Assembly (NCBI GenBank): GCA_910575265.1
Contig: CAJTEA010000001.1
Span: forward strand, 310,001 to 374,000
Length of the DNA: 64,000 bases
Direction of reading: 5' to 3'
Source of the DNA: Oscillospiraceae bacterium
GTDB taxonomy: Bacteria; Bacillota; Clostridia; Oscillospirales; Oscillospiraceae
Below are positions 51,299 to 58,927 of the stretch, piece by piece; position 1 is the first letter of the stretch; the number at the start of each line of letters is the position of its first letter. The translations under genes were made by a program, and so were the position numbers. A model generated the notes under the pieces. That model searched no databases. It was not told the origin of the DNA and saw only the letters and a list, made by a program, of their open reading frames with translations.

Positions 51299-51727
51299 TC
51301 AGCGGACGATAATATTTTCCGAAATCTCGCACAGGGCCTGGGCCGCCTCCATGTCGAACCGCCCGCTCCGGGCCAGGTCGGACAAGGAGATCATCCCCAC
51401 CAGCTTTCCGTTGTCCACCACCGGCAGGCGGCGGACCTGGTGCCGGGCCATCAGCCGGGTGGCCTCCCGGCAGTCGTCCCCGGGGGAGACGGTGGCGCAG
51501 GAGCGGGTCATGATGTCCCGCACCGGGGTCTGGGCCGGATCCTCCTCAGCGGCCACGCACCGCAGCACAATGTCCCGGTCAGTGACCACCCCCCGCAGCC
51601 GCCGGTCCGCGCCGCACACCGGCAACGCCCCCACGTTGTGCCGGCTGATCAGTCGGGCCGCCAACGCCGCCGTGGAGGTCGGCTCCACCGTCACCGCGCT
51701 GGGGTTCATCAAATCCTTTACCTGCAT
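51299..51727 (-). CDS. CBS-domain protein
   Basis: A 142-residue protein of two CBS domains (VKDLMNPSAVTVEPTSTAALAA... and VRDIMTRSCATVSPGDDCREATRLMARHQVRRLPVVDNGKLVGMISLSDLA), which bind adenosyl ligands as sensors. There is no attached effector domain. Its ribosome site (AAAGGGTGG) lies in the 3' arm of a long hairpin at 51737-51780. Confidence 0.88.
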   Translation of the reverse strand: MQVKDLMNPSAVTVEPTSTAALAARLISRHNVGALPVCGADRRLRGVVTDRDIVLRCVAAEEDPAQTPVRDIMTRSCATVSPGDDCREATRLMARHQVRRLPVVDNGKLVGMISLSDLARSGRFDMEAAQALCEISENIIVR

Positions 51728-51736
51728 GTAAAACCA

Positions 51737-51780
51737 CCCTTTCGGTAAAATCTGGCTTACTGCCAGTTTAACCGAAAGGG
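51737..51780 (-). promoter_or_regulatory. long hairpin overlapping the CBS gene ribosome site
   Basis: CCCTTTCGGT...TCTGGC (51737-51756) pairs almost fully with GCCAGT...ACCGAAAGGG (51762-51780) around a five-base loop. Read on the minus strand, the second arm includes AAAGGG of the Shine-Dalgarno, so folding would hide it. It could also be the terminator of the decayed gene upstream. Confidence 0.6.
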
Positions 51781-51847
51781 CGGGAGTTTATACAGGATGT
51801 ACCATAAGTTATGGCAAGAGTTCCGGAGTACCGCTGTGCCAGATAGT

Positions 51848-52096
51848 TCATATTTTCCTCGGTACGACCCTGAGACTCAGGCGGCACCTGCGGTTCCTGA
51901 TGCGCTCTTCGGTTGTGTAGTTGCCGTTGCTCGGGGTAGCGGTAAATTCGCTTGAAGTCCAAGTGCCGTTTCGTGAAGAAGCATAATCGTCATCGGAACA
52001 GTCAGAGGGCGGACCCTCAGTCGCGAACGCGGGGGCCGCGAGCGAAACAGTCATCGCAAGGGCGAGAATTAAAGATAGCAGTTTTTCATAATACAA
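51848..52096 (-). pseudogene. small secreted protein with frameshift at its start
   Basis: The ATG after AAAGGA (about 52087-52089) leads only to MKNCYL and stop. One more A in the following run would give MKKLLSLILALAM..., a typical signal peptide ending in AAPAFA, then a short Ser/Thr/Asn-rich mature part. The open frame seen here starts only at a TTG. A second frame shows a different tail (GRTEENMNYLAQRYSGTLAI), suggesting more damage. Confidence 0.5.
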
Positions 52097-52145
52097 ATCC
52101 TTTCTATATCTATATTTGTTGTTTTGGGGTAAGAGCTACTAATAC

Positions 52146-52286
52146 TTCACGGTTCCGTTCACAACAACGTCATAAGATTCATTGTTGCGGATGGCCAACA
52201 AATATTGGCCGCGCCGACGGTTCTGGTATGGACAGTTCCGGTTCCGCCTCTGCCGGTTCGCCGCTGAACTCATATTCTGTCCGCTG
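52146..52286 (-). pseudogene. remnant of a secreted-protein 3' end
   Basis: One frame ends QYLLAIRNNESYDVVVNGTVKY and stop; another carries EPAEAEPELSIPEPSARP just before it. Together they look like the frameshifted end of a gene between the M16 peptidase stop and the small secreted gene. No family recognised. Confidence 0.35.
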
Positions 52287-53537
52287 TTACCGTCCCAGCC
52301 ACTCCGCGTACTCCGCCGCCGGGCTGACTCGGCCTACGGCGGACAGGGAGGCGTTCTCCGTCCGAAACAGCTCCCCGGCCAGGTCCCGGAGCTGTTCCCG
52401 TGTGACGGCGTTGTACTCATCAAGAATCTCCCGGAGTTCCTTCACCCGGCCATAGAGGAGGGCGGAGGAACCCAAATGACTCATTCGGGCCTGGACCAAT
52501 TCGGCGCCCATCAGGAGGTTAGCCTTGGCCTGTTCCCGGACCCGGTCCACCTCCTCCTGGGCGGGACCGTGCCCGGCCAGCTCCAGAACCACCTGCCGGG
52601 CGGTGTCCAGCGCCTGCCGCTCCTGCTCCGGGCTGACGCCGGCGTAAATGCCCAGCAGGCCGGTGTCGGCGTGGTCGGCCACATAGGAGTAGACGGTGTA
52701 GCACAGCCCCCGCTCCTCCCGCAGCTTCTGAAACAGCCGGGAGGAGCAGCCGCCTCCCAGCAGGGAGTTGAGCAGCAGCATCTGTGCCCGGCGGGGGTCC
52801 AGGTATGTGGGGGCGGGAAAGGCCAGAATCAGGTGGTTCTGCTCGATGGCCTTCCGTTTGGCGGTGACAGCTCTGCTGTAGGCGGCGGGACGGGTCTTGG
52901 GCGCGGGACCGCCTGGAAGAGCGGCCAGCAGCCCGGTCAGTCGGTCCACCTGATCCTGCGTAAAGCTCCCCGCTAGCGCGGCCACCAGCACCCCGGCGTG
53001 ATAGCGCTCCTTCTGCCAGGCCTTGAGCCAGTCCCCGTCCATCCCGGCCAGAGTGGACTGCCGCCCCAGCACAGGCCGGGCCAGAGGCGTCCCCTTGTAG
53101 ACGGCGGCGGACAGCCGCTCGGACACCAGGTCCTCCGGGGTGTCCTCATACATGCCGATCTCCTCCAGAATAACCCCGCGCTCCAGCTCAGCGTCCGCCG
53201 GGTCGAATTTGGAGTGGAACAGCATATCCGCCAAAAGGTCCAGCCCCCGGTCCAGATGGCGGTCCAGGGTGCGGGCGTAGAAACAGGTATGTTCCTTGGT
53301 GGTGTAGGCGTTGAGCTGACCGCCGATGGCGTCGGTGTCCCGGGCAAGCTGGGCGGCGGCGCGGCGCTCCGTCCCCTTGAAGAGCATGTGTTCAATAAAG
53401 TGAGCGGCGCCGTTCTCCCTGGCGCTTTCGTGGCGGGAGCCCACCCCTACAAAAAAGCCCAAAGCGGCGGACCGGGCCCCGGAAACTTCTTCGGTCAGCA
53501 GCCGGGCTCCGTTGGGCAGTGTGATCTGTTGGTACAT
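52287..53537 (-). CDS. M16 family zinc peptidase
   Basis: A 416-residue peptidase of the insulinase/processing-peptidase class. It has the inverted zinc motif HFIEH in GAAHFIEHMLFKGTERR near residue 50, the distal Glu in ELERGVILEEIGMYEDTPED near 125, and the C-terminal half with LREERGLCYTVYSY. One chain of the two-domain, PqqL/YmxG-like type. ATG 53537 follows GGAGG. No signal peptide. Confidence 0.88.
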   Translation of the reverse strand: MYQQITLPNGARLLTEEVSGARSAALGFFVGVGSRHESARENGAAHFIEHMLFKGTERRAAAQLARDTDAIGGQLNAYTTKEHTCFYARTLDRHLDRGLDLLADMLFHSKFDPADAELERGVILEEIGMYEDTPEDLVSERLSAAVYKGTPLARPVLGRQSTLAGMDGDWLKAWQKERYHAGVLVAALAGSFTQDQVDRLTGLLAALPGGPAPKTRPAAYSRAVTAKRKAIEQNHLILAFPAPTYLDPRRAQMLLLNSLLGGGCSSRLFQKLREERGLCYTVYSYVADHADTGLLGIYAGVSPEQERQALDTARQVVLELAGHGPAQEEVDRVREQAKANLLMGAELVQARMSHLGSSALLYGRVKELREILDEYNAVTREQLRDLAGELFRTENASLSAVGRVSPAAEYAEWLGR

Positions 53538-53633
53538 AGTGCCTCCATTGTGATTTGATCCCGCGGACTTTGCCCGCAAAAGCAGTATACCACAAAATCA
53601 GAGCGGTATCTACCTGAAAACGCGGGCGCGGAA

Positions 53634-53659
53634 ACAAAAAAGCGGCCAGCCTCTGGCCG
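53634..53659 (-). terminator. terminator after the 18-residue peptide gene
   Basis: On the minus strand CGGCCAG-AGG-CTGGCCG, then CTTTTTTG. It lies 16 bp past the small gene's stop. Confidence 0.75.
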
Positions 53660-53674
53660 ACCGCCTTTAATAGT

Positions 53675-53731
53675 CTAATCAATAACGACCAGGAACAGCC
53701 CCGCTCGCAGCCATGTACTTATCTTTTTCAT
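53675..53731 (-). CDS. 18-residue peptide MKKISTWLRAGLFLVVID
   Basis: A very short frame with an excellent ribosome site (AGAGGAGGATACGGAA before ATG), a basic start and a hydrophobic end, followed by its own terminator. It could be a small membrane peptide, a signalling pre-peptide or a remnant. The upstream 80 bp are AT-rich. Confidence 0.45.
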   Translation of the reverse strand: MKKISTWLRAGLFLVVID

Positions 53732-53869
53732 TTCCGTATCCTCCTCTTGAATCAACTACATATTTGTAGCGCGGCTAAGATTATAATATTGCAATATATT
53801 AAAGGAGCTTCTGTCAAGCTAAAATATAGCCATGAGGTGAGCGGGTATGGCAGAAGAAATCCGGAAAAA

Positions 53870-53897
53870 GCGGAACGCCGGCGGCGTTCCGCTTTTT
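53870..53897. terminator. terminator after htpG
   Basis: GCGGAACGCC-GGC-GGCGTTCCGC with TTTTT on the plus side and AAAAA on the other, so bidirectional. Confidence 0.85.
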
Positions 53898-53899
53898 GC

Positions 53900-55816
53900 T
53901 CAAATCATCAGGGAGCAGACCAGTTCTGTGTATTCCGCCGGGTCCTCCAGAGGAAGATCGGCCAGGAGAAGAGCCTGGGCATAGAGGAGCTTGGAGTATT
54001 TGGCAATCAGCTCCTTGTCCCCGGCGTCCACCGCTTTTTTCAGGGCGGCGAAGGGGGCGGAGTCGGCGTTCAGCTCCAGAACCCGGTCGGCCTTCATCTG
54101 CTGGCCGCCCTCCACCTTGCGCATATACTTTTCCATCTCAATGGAGACCGGTCCATCGGCGGACAGACAGCAGGCGCCGGATTTCAGGATGGAGGACACC
54201 CGCACCTCCTTTACCTGGTCGCCCAGGGCCTCCTTGACGGCCTCCAGTACGGATTTGCCCGCCTCGGCTTTCTCCTCGGCGGCCTTCTTCTCCTCCTCCG
54301 TCTGGGGCAGGGCGTCCTCCTCGGTGACCGACTTAAACTCCTTGCCGTCGATTTCCCGCAGGCCCTTCATCACAAAGTCGTCCACGTCCTCAGTACAGTA
54401 GAGGATCTCGTAGCCCTTGTCCAGAATCCGCTCCACCTGGGGCAGCCTGGCAATCTTCTCCACGCTCTCGCCGCAGGCGTAGTAGTAGAAGGGCTGGTCC
54501 TCTGGCATCCGGTCTTTGTAGGCGGACAAGGTGGTATTGGCCCCCTCCTTGGAGGACCAGAACAGCAGCAGGTCCTGTAACATTTCCTTATGCTGGCCGT
54601 AGTCCGCCACCACGCCGTACTTCAGCTGGGTGCCGAAGGCGGTCCAGAATTTTTCGTACTTCTCCCGGTCCTCCTTCTGCGTCTTCAGCAGCTCGTTTTT
54701 GATCTTTTTCTCCAAGGCAGAGGCGATCACCTTCAGCTGCCGGGTGTGCTGGAGCACCTCGCGGCTGATGTTCAGGGAGAAGTCGGCGGAATCCACCACG
54801 CCCTTGACAAAGCGGAAGTGGTCAGGGAGCAGGTCGGCGCACTTGTCCATGATGAGCACGCCGGAGGAGTAGAGCTGGAGGCCCTTCTGATATTCCCGGG
54901 TATAGAAGTCGTAGGGAGTCTTTTCCGGGATATAGAGCATGGCCTTATAGGTCACGGCGCCCTCCGCGCTGGTGTGAATCACGGCAAGGGGGTCCTGCCA
55001 GTCGTTGAACTTCTCCTTGTAGAAAGCGTTGTACTCCTCGGGCTTCACCTTGGACTTCTGCCGCTGCCACAGGGGAACCATGGAGTTGAGGGTTTTCCAC
55101 TCCTTCACCGTCTCCCACTCAGGCTTGTAGTCCTCGGGGGCGTCCTCCGGCCTGTCCTTCATCCGGTAGTCCTCTACCTCCATAGTGATGGGGTAACGGA
55201 TATAGTCGGAATATTTTTTGATGAGCTCCTGTAATTTGTGAGTTTCCAGATACTGGTCGTAATTCTCCTCGTCGGCGTTGGCCTTGATGTGCATAATGAT
55301 GTCAGTGCCGGGGGTCTCCTTCTCACAGGCAGTGACGGTGTAGCCGTCCGCCCCGTCGGACTGCCACATCCAGGCCTCCTCGCTGCCCCAGGCCCTGGAG
55401 ATGACCGTTACATGGTCGGCCACCATGAAAGCGGAGTAGAAGCCCACGCCGAACTGGCCGATCACGTCGATCTTGTCGGCGGCCTTGTCATCCTCCGCCA
55501 AATCGGCCTTGAACTGCCGGGACCCGCTGCGGGCAATGGTGCCCAGGTTGGATTCCAGATCCTCCTTGCTCATGCCCACACCATTGTCAGATATCGTGAG
55601 CAGCCGGGCTTCCTTATCGGGGACAATGGTAATTTTCAAGTCCTTGCGCTTTACCGTCACGCTGTCGTCGGTGAGCGACTTGTAAGACAGCTTGTCCTCC
55701 GCGTCACTGGCGTTGGAGATCAGCTCCCGCAAAAAAATCTCCTTGTGGGTGTAGATGGAGTTGACCATCAGATCCAACAGCCGCTTGGATTCCGCTTTAA
55801 ACTGCTTCTTTGCCAT
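53900..55816 (-). CDS. htpG: molecular chaperone HtpG (Hsp90)
   Basis: A 638-residue ATP-dependent chaperone. It has an N-terminal GHKL ATP domain (LISNASDAEDKL, DNGVGM, GQFGVGFYSAFMV), a middle client domain (PLWQRQKSK; SRE-like NISREVLQ) and a C-terminal dimerisation domain; no MEEVD tail, as in bacteria. Start at 55816 after TGGAGGAATCG; the frame extends upstream through the CIRCE element but without a ribosome site. Regulation by HrcA is indicated. Confidence 0.95.
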   Translation of the reverse strand: MAKKQFKAESKRLLDLMVNSIYTHKEIFLRELISNASDAEDKLSYKSLTDDSVTVKRKDLKITIVPDKEARLLTISDNGVGMSKEDLESNLGTIARSGSRQFKADLAEDDKAADKIDVIGQFGVGFYSAFMVADHVTVISRAWGSEEAWMWQSDGADGYTVTACEKETPGTDIIMHIKANADEENYDQYLETHKLQELIKKYSDYIRYPITMEVEDYRMKDRPEDAPEDYKPEWETVKEWKTLNSMVPLWQRQKSKVKPEEYNAFYKEKFNDWQDPLAVIHTSAEGAVTYKAMLYIPEKTPYDFYTREYQKGLQLYSSGVLIMDKCADLLPDHFRFVKGVVDSADFSLNISREVLQHTRQLKVIASALEKKIKNELLKTQKEDREKYEKFWTAFGTQLKYGVVADYGQHKEMLQDLLLFWSSKEGANTTLSAYKDRMPEDQPFYYYACGESVEKIARLPQVERILDKGYEILYCTEDVDDFVMKGLREIDGKEFKSVTEEDALPQTEEEKKAAEEKAEAGKSVLEAVKEALGDQVKEVRVSSILKSGACCLSADGPVSIEMEKYMRKVEGGQQMKADRVLELNADSAPFAALKKAVDAGDKELIAKYSKLLYAQALLLADLPLEDPAEYTELVCSLMI

Positions 55817-55884
55817 AATTTCGATTCCTCCATGTATATAAAATATATTTGATAACAAAATCGGAGCAAAAATAGAAACCAGTG

Positions 55885-55911
55885 TTAGCACTCCAAACAC
55901 CCGAGTGCTAA
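55885..55911. promoter_or_regulatory. CIRCE element (HrcA operator) upstream of htpG
   Basis: TTAGCACTC-N9-GAGTGCTAA, an exact match to CIRCE, between the -10 box and the htpG start. HrcA is not in the window. Confidence 0.95.
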
Positions 55912-55915
55912 ACCT

Positions 55916-55944
55916 ATCATAACGCACCTCTAGCTAAAATGCAA
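55916..55944 (-). promoter_or_regulatory. promoter of htpG
   Basis: Minus-strand TTGCAT (55944-55939), a 17-bp spacer and TATGAT (55921-55916), followed directly by CIRCE. Confidence 0.75.
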
Positions 55945-55980
55945 TAGGGTTCATAATTTTTTTACAGAATTTTATTTCCC

Positions 55981-56220
55981 GCCTACCAAATGTCTACCCC
56001 AAAAGCTGTCAATCCTCTGGGACGCGGGGGGATGAGGGGTTCCAATTTTCAGAATGTCTACCAGTTTTGCCTGTTTACGTCAAAAGACGCTGATTTGAAT
56101 GATTTTCACTGGCTTTCCGAGACTTTCTCACCCCGTAAAGGGCGTGATGCCCCACAAGCGCGGAGGGTCCCGTGGGGCGAAAGCCTACCTCTTGGCAGGG
56201 CAAACCCGGACATAAATGTC
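55981..56220 (+). repeat. decayed copy 3 of the SLH-gene leader
   Basis: GCCTACC at 55981 and GTCTACC at 55992 (11-bp period), GTCTACC at 56056, then text matching the leader copies (GACTTTCTCACCCC, AAGGGCGTGA). The hairpin is no longer well paired, and no SLH gene follows. An orphan or relic. Confidence 0.7.
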
Positions 56221-56366
56221 AAGGGCCAAGAGGCACTTTTTTAGAAACATTTTTTGAAAGAAAATCTTAACTTAAAAATAGGCGCAAAAACCAGACCAAC
56301 AAGAGCGGCTCCGGTTGGCCGAATTTTGCGCGCTTAAATTACGCGGGATAAAACTTGCCGCCAGAC

Positions 56367-56535
56367 TTATGAGGCAGTCTCTTGTTTCGTTTCCAACGCA
56401 AGCAGATATTCCTTGGCTCTGGCGTAATAGATCCGCGGGAACTTTGCCGCGCCGGCAACCGTGTACACATAGAAGCGCTTCCCCTCTGCCCAACTTTCTT
56501 GCCCATAAAGGAATAGATCGGGTTGTCCGTGGAAC
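56367..56535 (-). pseudogene. remnant gene end of unknown family
   Basis: A minus-strand frame reads LYGQESWAEGKRFYVYTV, then AGAAKFPRIYYARAKEYLLA and a TAA at 56367-56369. It has no start and is interrupted upstream by TAG. The composition looks coding; family not recognised. Confidence 0.4.
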
Positions 56536-56589
56536 TACGCCGCGCAATCTCCGGCCCCCTGAAGCTCCTCCCACAAAACAGGGCGGGAG

Positions 56590-56765
56590 GCCGGCGGCGG
56601 CGGGGCGAGGTTACAGGCAACTATCTGCTGTTCTGGCGCGAAAATCAGGGCTGTTGGTACGCAGGCATCAAAGCGGAGGATTTGACTCAGCCCAGTCCGG
56701 CGGTGTACTACAACGACCAGGACGATGTGTATAGCTGGGCTCCATTTTCCCGCGAAATTATTTAA
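56590..56765 (+). pseudogene. SUKH/SMI1-KNR4-like protein fragment
   Basis: The frame ends NYLLFWRENQGCWYAGIKAE, DLTQPSPAVYYNDQDD, then VYSWAPFSREII and stop. The pattern of a WRENQG segment followed by a PPVY-like strand is typical of SUKH immunity-type proteins. The 5' part is missing. Confidence 0.45.
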
Positions 56766-56830
56766 TTTTTTCTCCTTCCAGAAAAATAATTTGATAGATG
56801 GGAAAGTAGATCACCATCCGCGCCCCGCCG

Positions 56831-57098
56831 TTAATCACGGTGATTAGGATATGATACACCGCCGCGGAAGTCCTCCGCCCGCACCACGGCTAAGGCCTAC
56901 CCATAGTAGGTATCGGTTCGGTTGGTACAGTAGCCAATCTCATTGAAGGGGTAAGCGCTACCCAGGCCCAGCAGCTTTCCGCCAGTGACCTCCACCATCA
57001 AAATTCCCCGCTCCAGCGGCTTGACCTCACCTCGTTAGTCGGTATACCGCAAACAGATATAGGCCAGCCCTCCAGGGCGGTCCGCGGAATTTTGTGAG
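56831..57098 (-). pseudogene. beta-galactosidase (GH2, DUF4982) C-terminal remnant
   Basis: A minus-strand frame reads LAYICLRYTD, stop, RGEVKPLERGILMVEVTGGK, LLGLGSAYPFNEIG, then TYYG, stop, ALAVVRAED. This matches the DUF4982/Ig-like domain of clostridial GH2 beta-galactosidases (GGxLLGLGSAxP and TYYGRALAVVRA). Two in-frame stops show decay. A different membrane-like tail (YFPIYQIIFLEGEKIK) follows in another frame at 56764-56830. Confidence 0.6.
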
Positions 57099-57187
57099 AG
57101 TATACAATATTTTTGGCGAGATGTGGGAAATTTTTTCGTAGCTGGTCGCTCTAAAAGCGTAAGTGGTCGCCCTGCCCGCGCGAACGG

Positions 57188-57700
57188 TCAAAGGCGCACC
57201 GCAAAAGATGGAGCATGATGGACTTTTCCTTCCGCATGCCTCTCTCTGAACATGTCAAAGAGAAGCAACAGCAGCAGGATACAGCAAAACATATCAAACA
57301 GGTAGACGCCAACCGTTTCTGTCTCCACCGCGACGGTCCAGAGGCTGAGATAGTAAATTAATCCTGTAGAAAAGGCGGTGAAGCCCAATAGACTGGTGTT
57401 TTTCAGGTCAATTCCGCCGCTGTCCACCAACTGCTCGCGTAAAAAGAGGACGCTCCCCATTGTAATCAGGATGGCGGCGGCCGGCCGCAACCACTGGGCG
57501 GTATTGGGATCCAACTGGAGGGCGCGCTCGGCCGCGCGGGAAAAGCAGTGGATGATATGCTGGATGGTATGGGCTGTACAGACATAAAACAGACTTTCCT
57601 TGGGCGATAGGACAAAGCGGAAGCGAAGCAGGAAGTGTGCCAGCACCAGCATGGCCAAAAAGCCAAAGGTAAACCAATCACCCACCCGCAGCCAGCGGTT
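57188..57700 (-). pseudogene. AgrC-like sensor kinase, membrane part only
   Basis: The frame encodes about 165 residues with four or five hydrophobic helices (WFTFGFLAMLVLAHFLLRF; LLGFTAFSTGLIYYLSLW; VYLFDMFCCILLLLLLFDMF) and stops at RERHAEGKVHHAP...VRL. The plan and its position after a LytTR regulator suggest the sensor region of an agr-type kinase. The histidine and ATPase domains are missing, and the 5' end is fused to the regulator remnant. Confidence 0.5.
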
Positions 57701-58182
57701 GTGTGATAAATTAAGGAGTGGTTATAGACCTCCACATAGTAAATTGTACGGAGTGGAACCTTTCTGGCCACCCCAGCTGATTCCAGCGTAAGTATATCAT
57801 TTCCGCGCTTACGGCAGTGCGGGAGCGCCCGGTTCAGCTTATACTCCAGTTCTCCATATTCCACCGGCTTGACCATGAAATCCATCGCCCGCACCTCATA
57901 GCCGTTGATGGCGTACTGGGTCAGATTGGTGATAAAGATCAGCGCAACATTCTCGCCCACCTGGCGCAGGCGGCGGGCGGTGTCCAGTCCATTCAGATGT
58001 GGCATGTCGATATCCATCAGGATGATGTCAAAGTCCGCCTTATAGTCGCTGATAAAGCCTATCCCGTTGGGAAAACGGGATAGGCTGAACCTCTCTGGCG
58101 TTGTTTTTTTATAGCGTTCCCGATGCTCGCTCAGGATCGTCCAATCCGTCATGCTGTACTCCACAACAGCGATTCGTACCAT
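57695..58182 (-). pseudogene. LytTR-type response regulator, 3'-truncated
   Basis: Receiver domain (residues 1-125) with the phospho-acceptor in IILMDIDMPHLNGLDTAR, then FITN and VKPVEYGEL. A LytTR DNA-binding domain starts (RKVPLRTIYYVEVYNHSLIYHT) but breaks off at about residue 160, where the text changes to the kinase locus in another frame. GGAGGGATC precedes ATG 58182. A deletion between adjacent genes of an agr-like pair explains it. Confidence 0.65.
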
Positions 58183-58204
58183 AACGATCCCTCCTACCAT
58201 CTAT

Positions 58205-58468
58205 TTATTCAAGCCGGTTTTCATTAAATATTATATAGCTCAACATTCTGGAAAGCAAAAAATTTCATTGCTTATGATTGGCGCTGTGACAGGGATGAGT
58301 GTCAACACAGTGCGCGAACACGTCTGTTCCCTGGCCAACAAAGGTCTTATTAGCGCAGAAAACACCACCGGCTTCACCAAAACCGGTCTCAAGCATAACG
58401 GTAGTCCACTTTATACCATCCAACCATTTCGGGACGCGCTGGAAAAGCTGGGTCTTTTGTATCAATGA
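58205..58468 (+). pseudogene. helix-turn-helix protein fragment
   Basis: The frame contains LLMIGAVTGMSVNTVREHVC and SLANKGLISAE, a winged-helix recognition segment, and ends LYTIQPFRDALEKLGLLYQ. No start or ribosome site is evident, and the usual N-terminal part is missing. Similar small HTH proteins occur in conjugative elements. Confidence 0.5.
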
Positions 58469-58527
58469 TTTACAGGCGGGGCCGTCCATCCGGATGGCCT
58501 TTTTCGCGCCCACTTTGCCAGACACCG

Positions 58528-58927
58528 CCCCGTCTACCAAATGTCTACCAAAAAAACCGTCAATCCCCTGGGGCGCAGGGAGTTGGCGGTTTTCCATTTT
58601 TTAGGGCGTCTACCGGATGTCTACCAGTTTTACTTTTTTACGCCAAAAGGCGCTGCTTGGAGGGCTTTCGCCGACTTTCCGCGACTTTTTCACCCCCTGT
58701 AAGGGGCGTGACACGGGCGTGGCAGGGTGGAAAAGTTCAAAAGCCTCAAGGAATTTGGCTAAAGCGGAGAAAACTGTTTCGAAAAAGTTAAACCCTCAAG
58801 GTCTACCAAATCGAAGCGGAGTTCAGGTTTCAGCCAAAAACGGCCCCTCTCAGGCCGGAACCGCCCCGGATGGGGCCAAAATCAAGGGTCCGGCAGGACC
58901 CGAAAAATCAAAAGGAGGAATATCCGA
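58528..58927 (+). repeat. SLH-gene leader, copy 2
   Basis: About 400 bp matching copy 1. GTCTACC at 58532, 58543, 58608, 58619 and 58801, again two pairs with 11-bp period. The hairpin between the pairs has different bases (AACCGTCAA with TTGGCGGTT at 58555-58563/58583-58591) but still pairs and is followed by the same T-run. It has an extra 45 bp near the gene. Confidence 0.85.

Noticed and set aside
53747-54580. Plus-strand open frame downstream of the 18-residue peptide region
   Set aside because: Mostly antisense to htpG, interrupted by the strong htpG terminator, with no family features.
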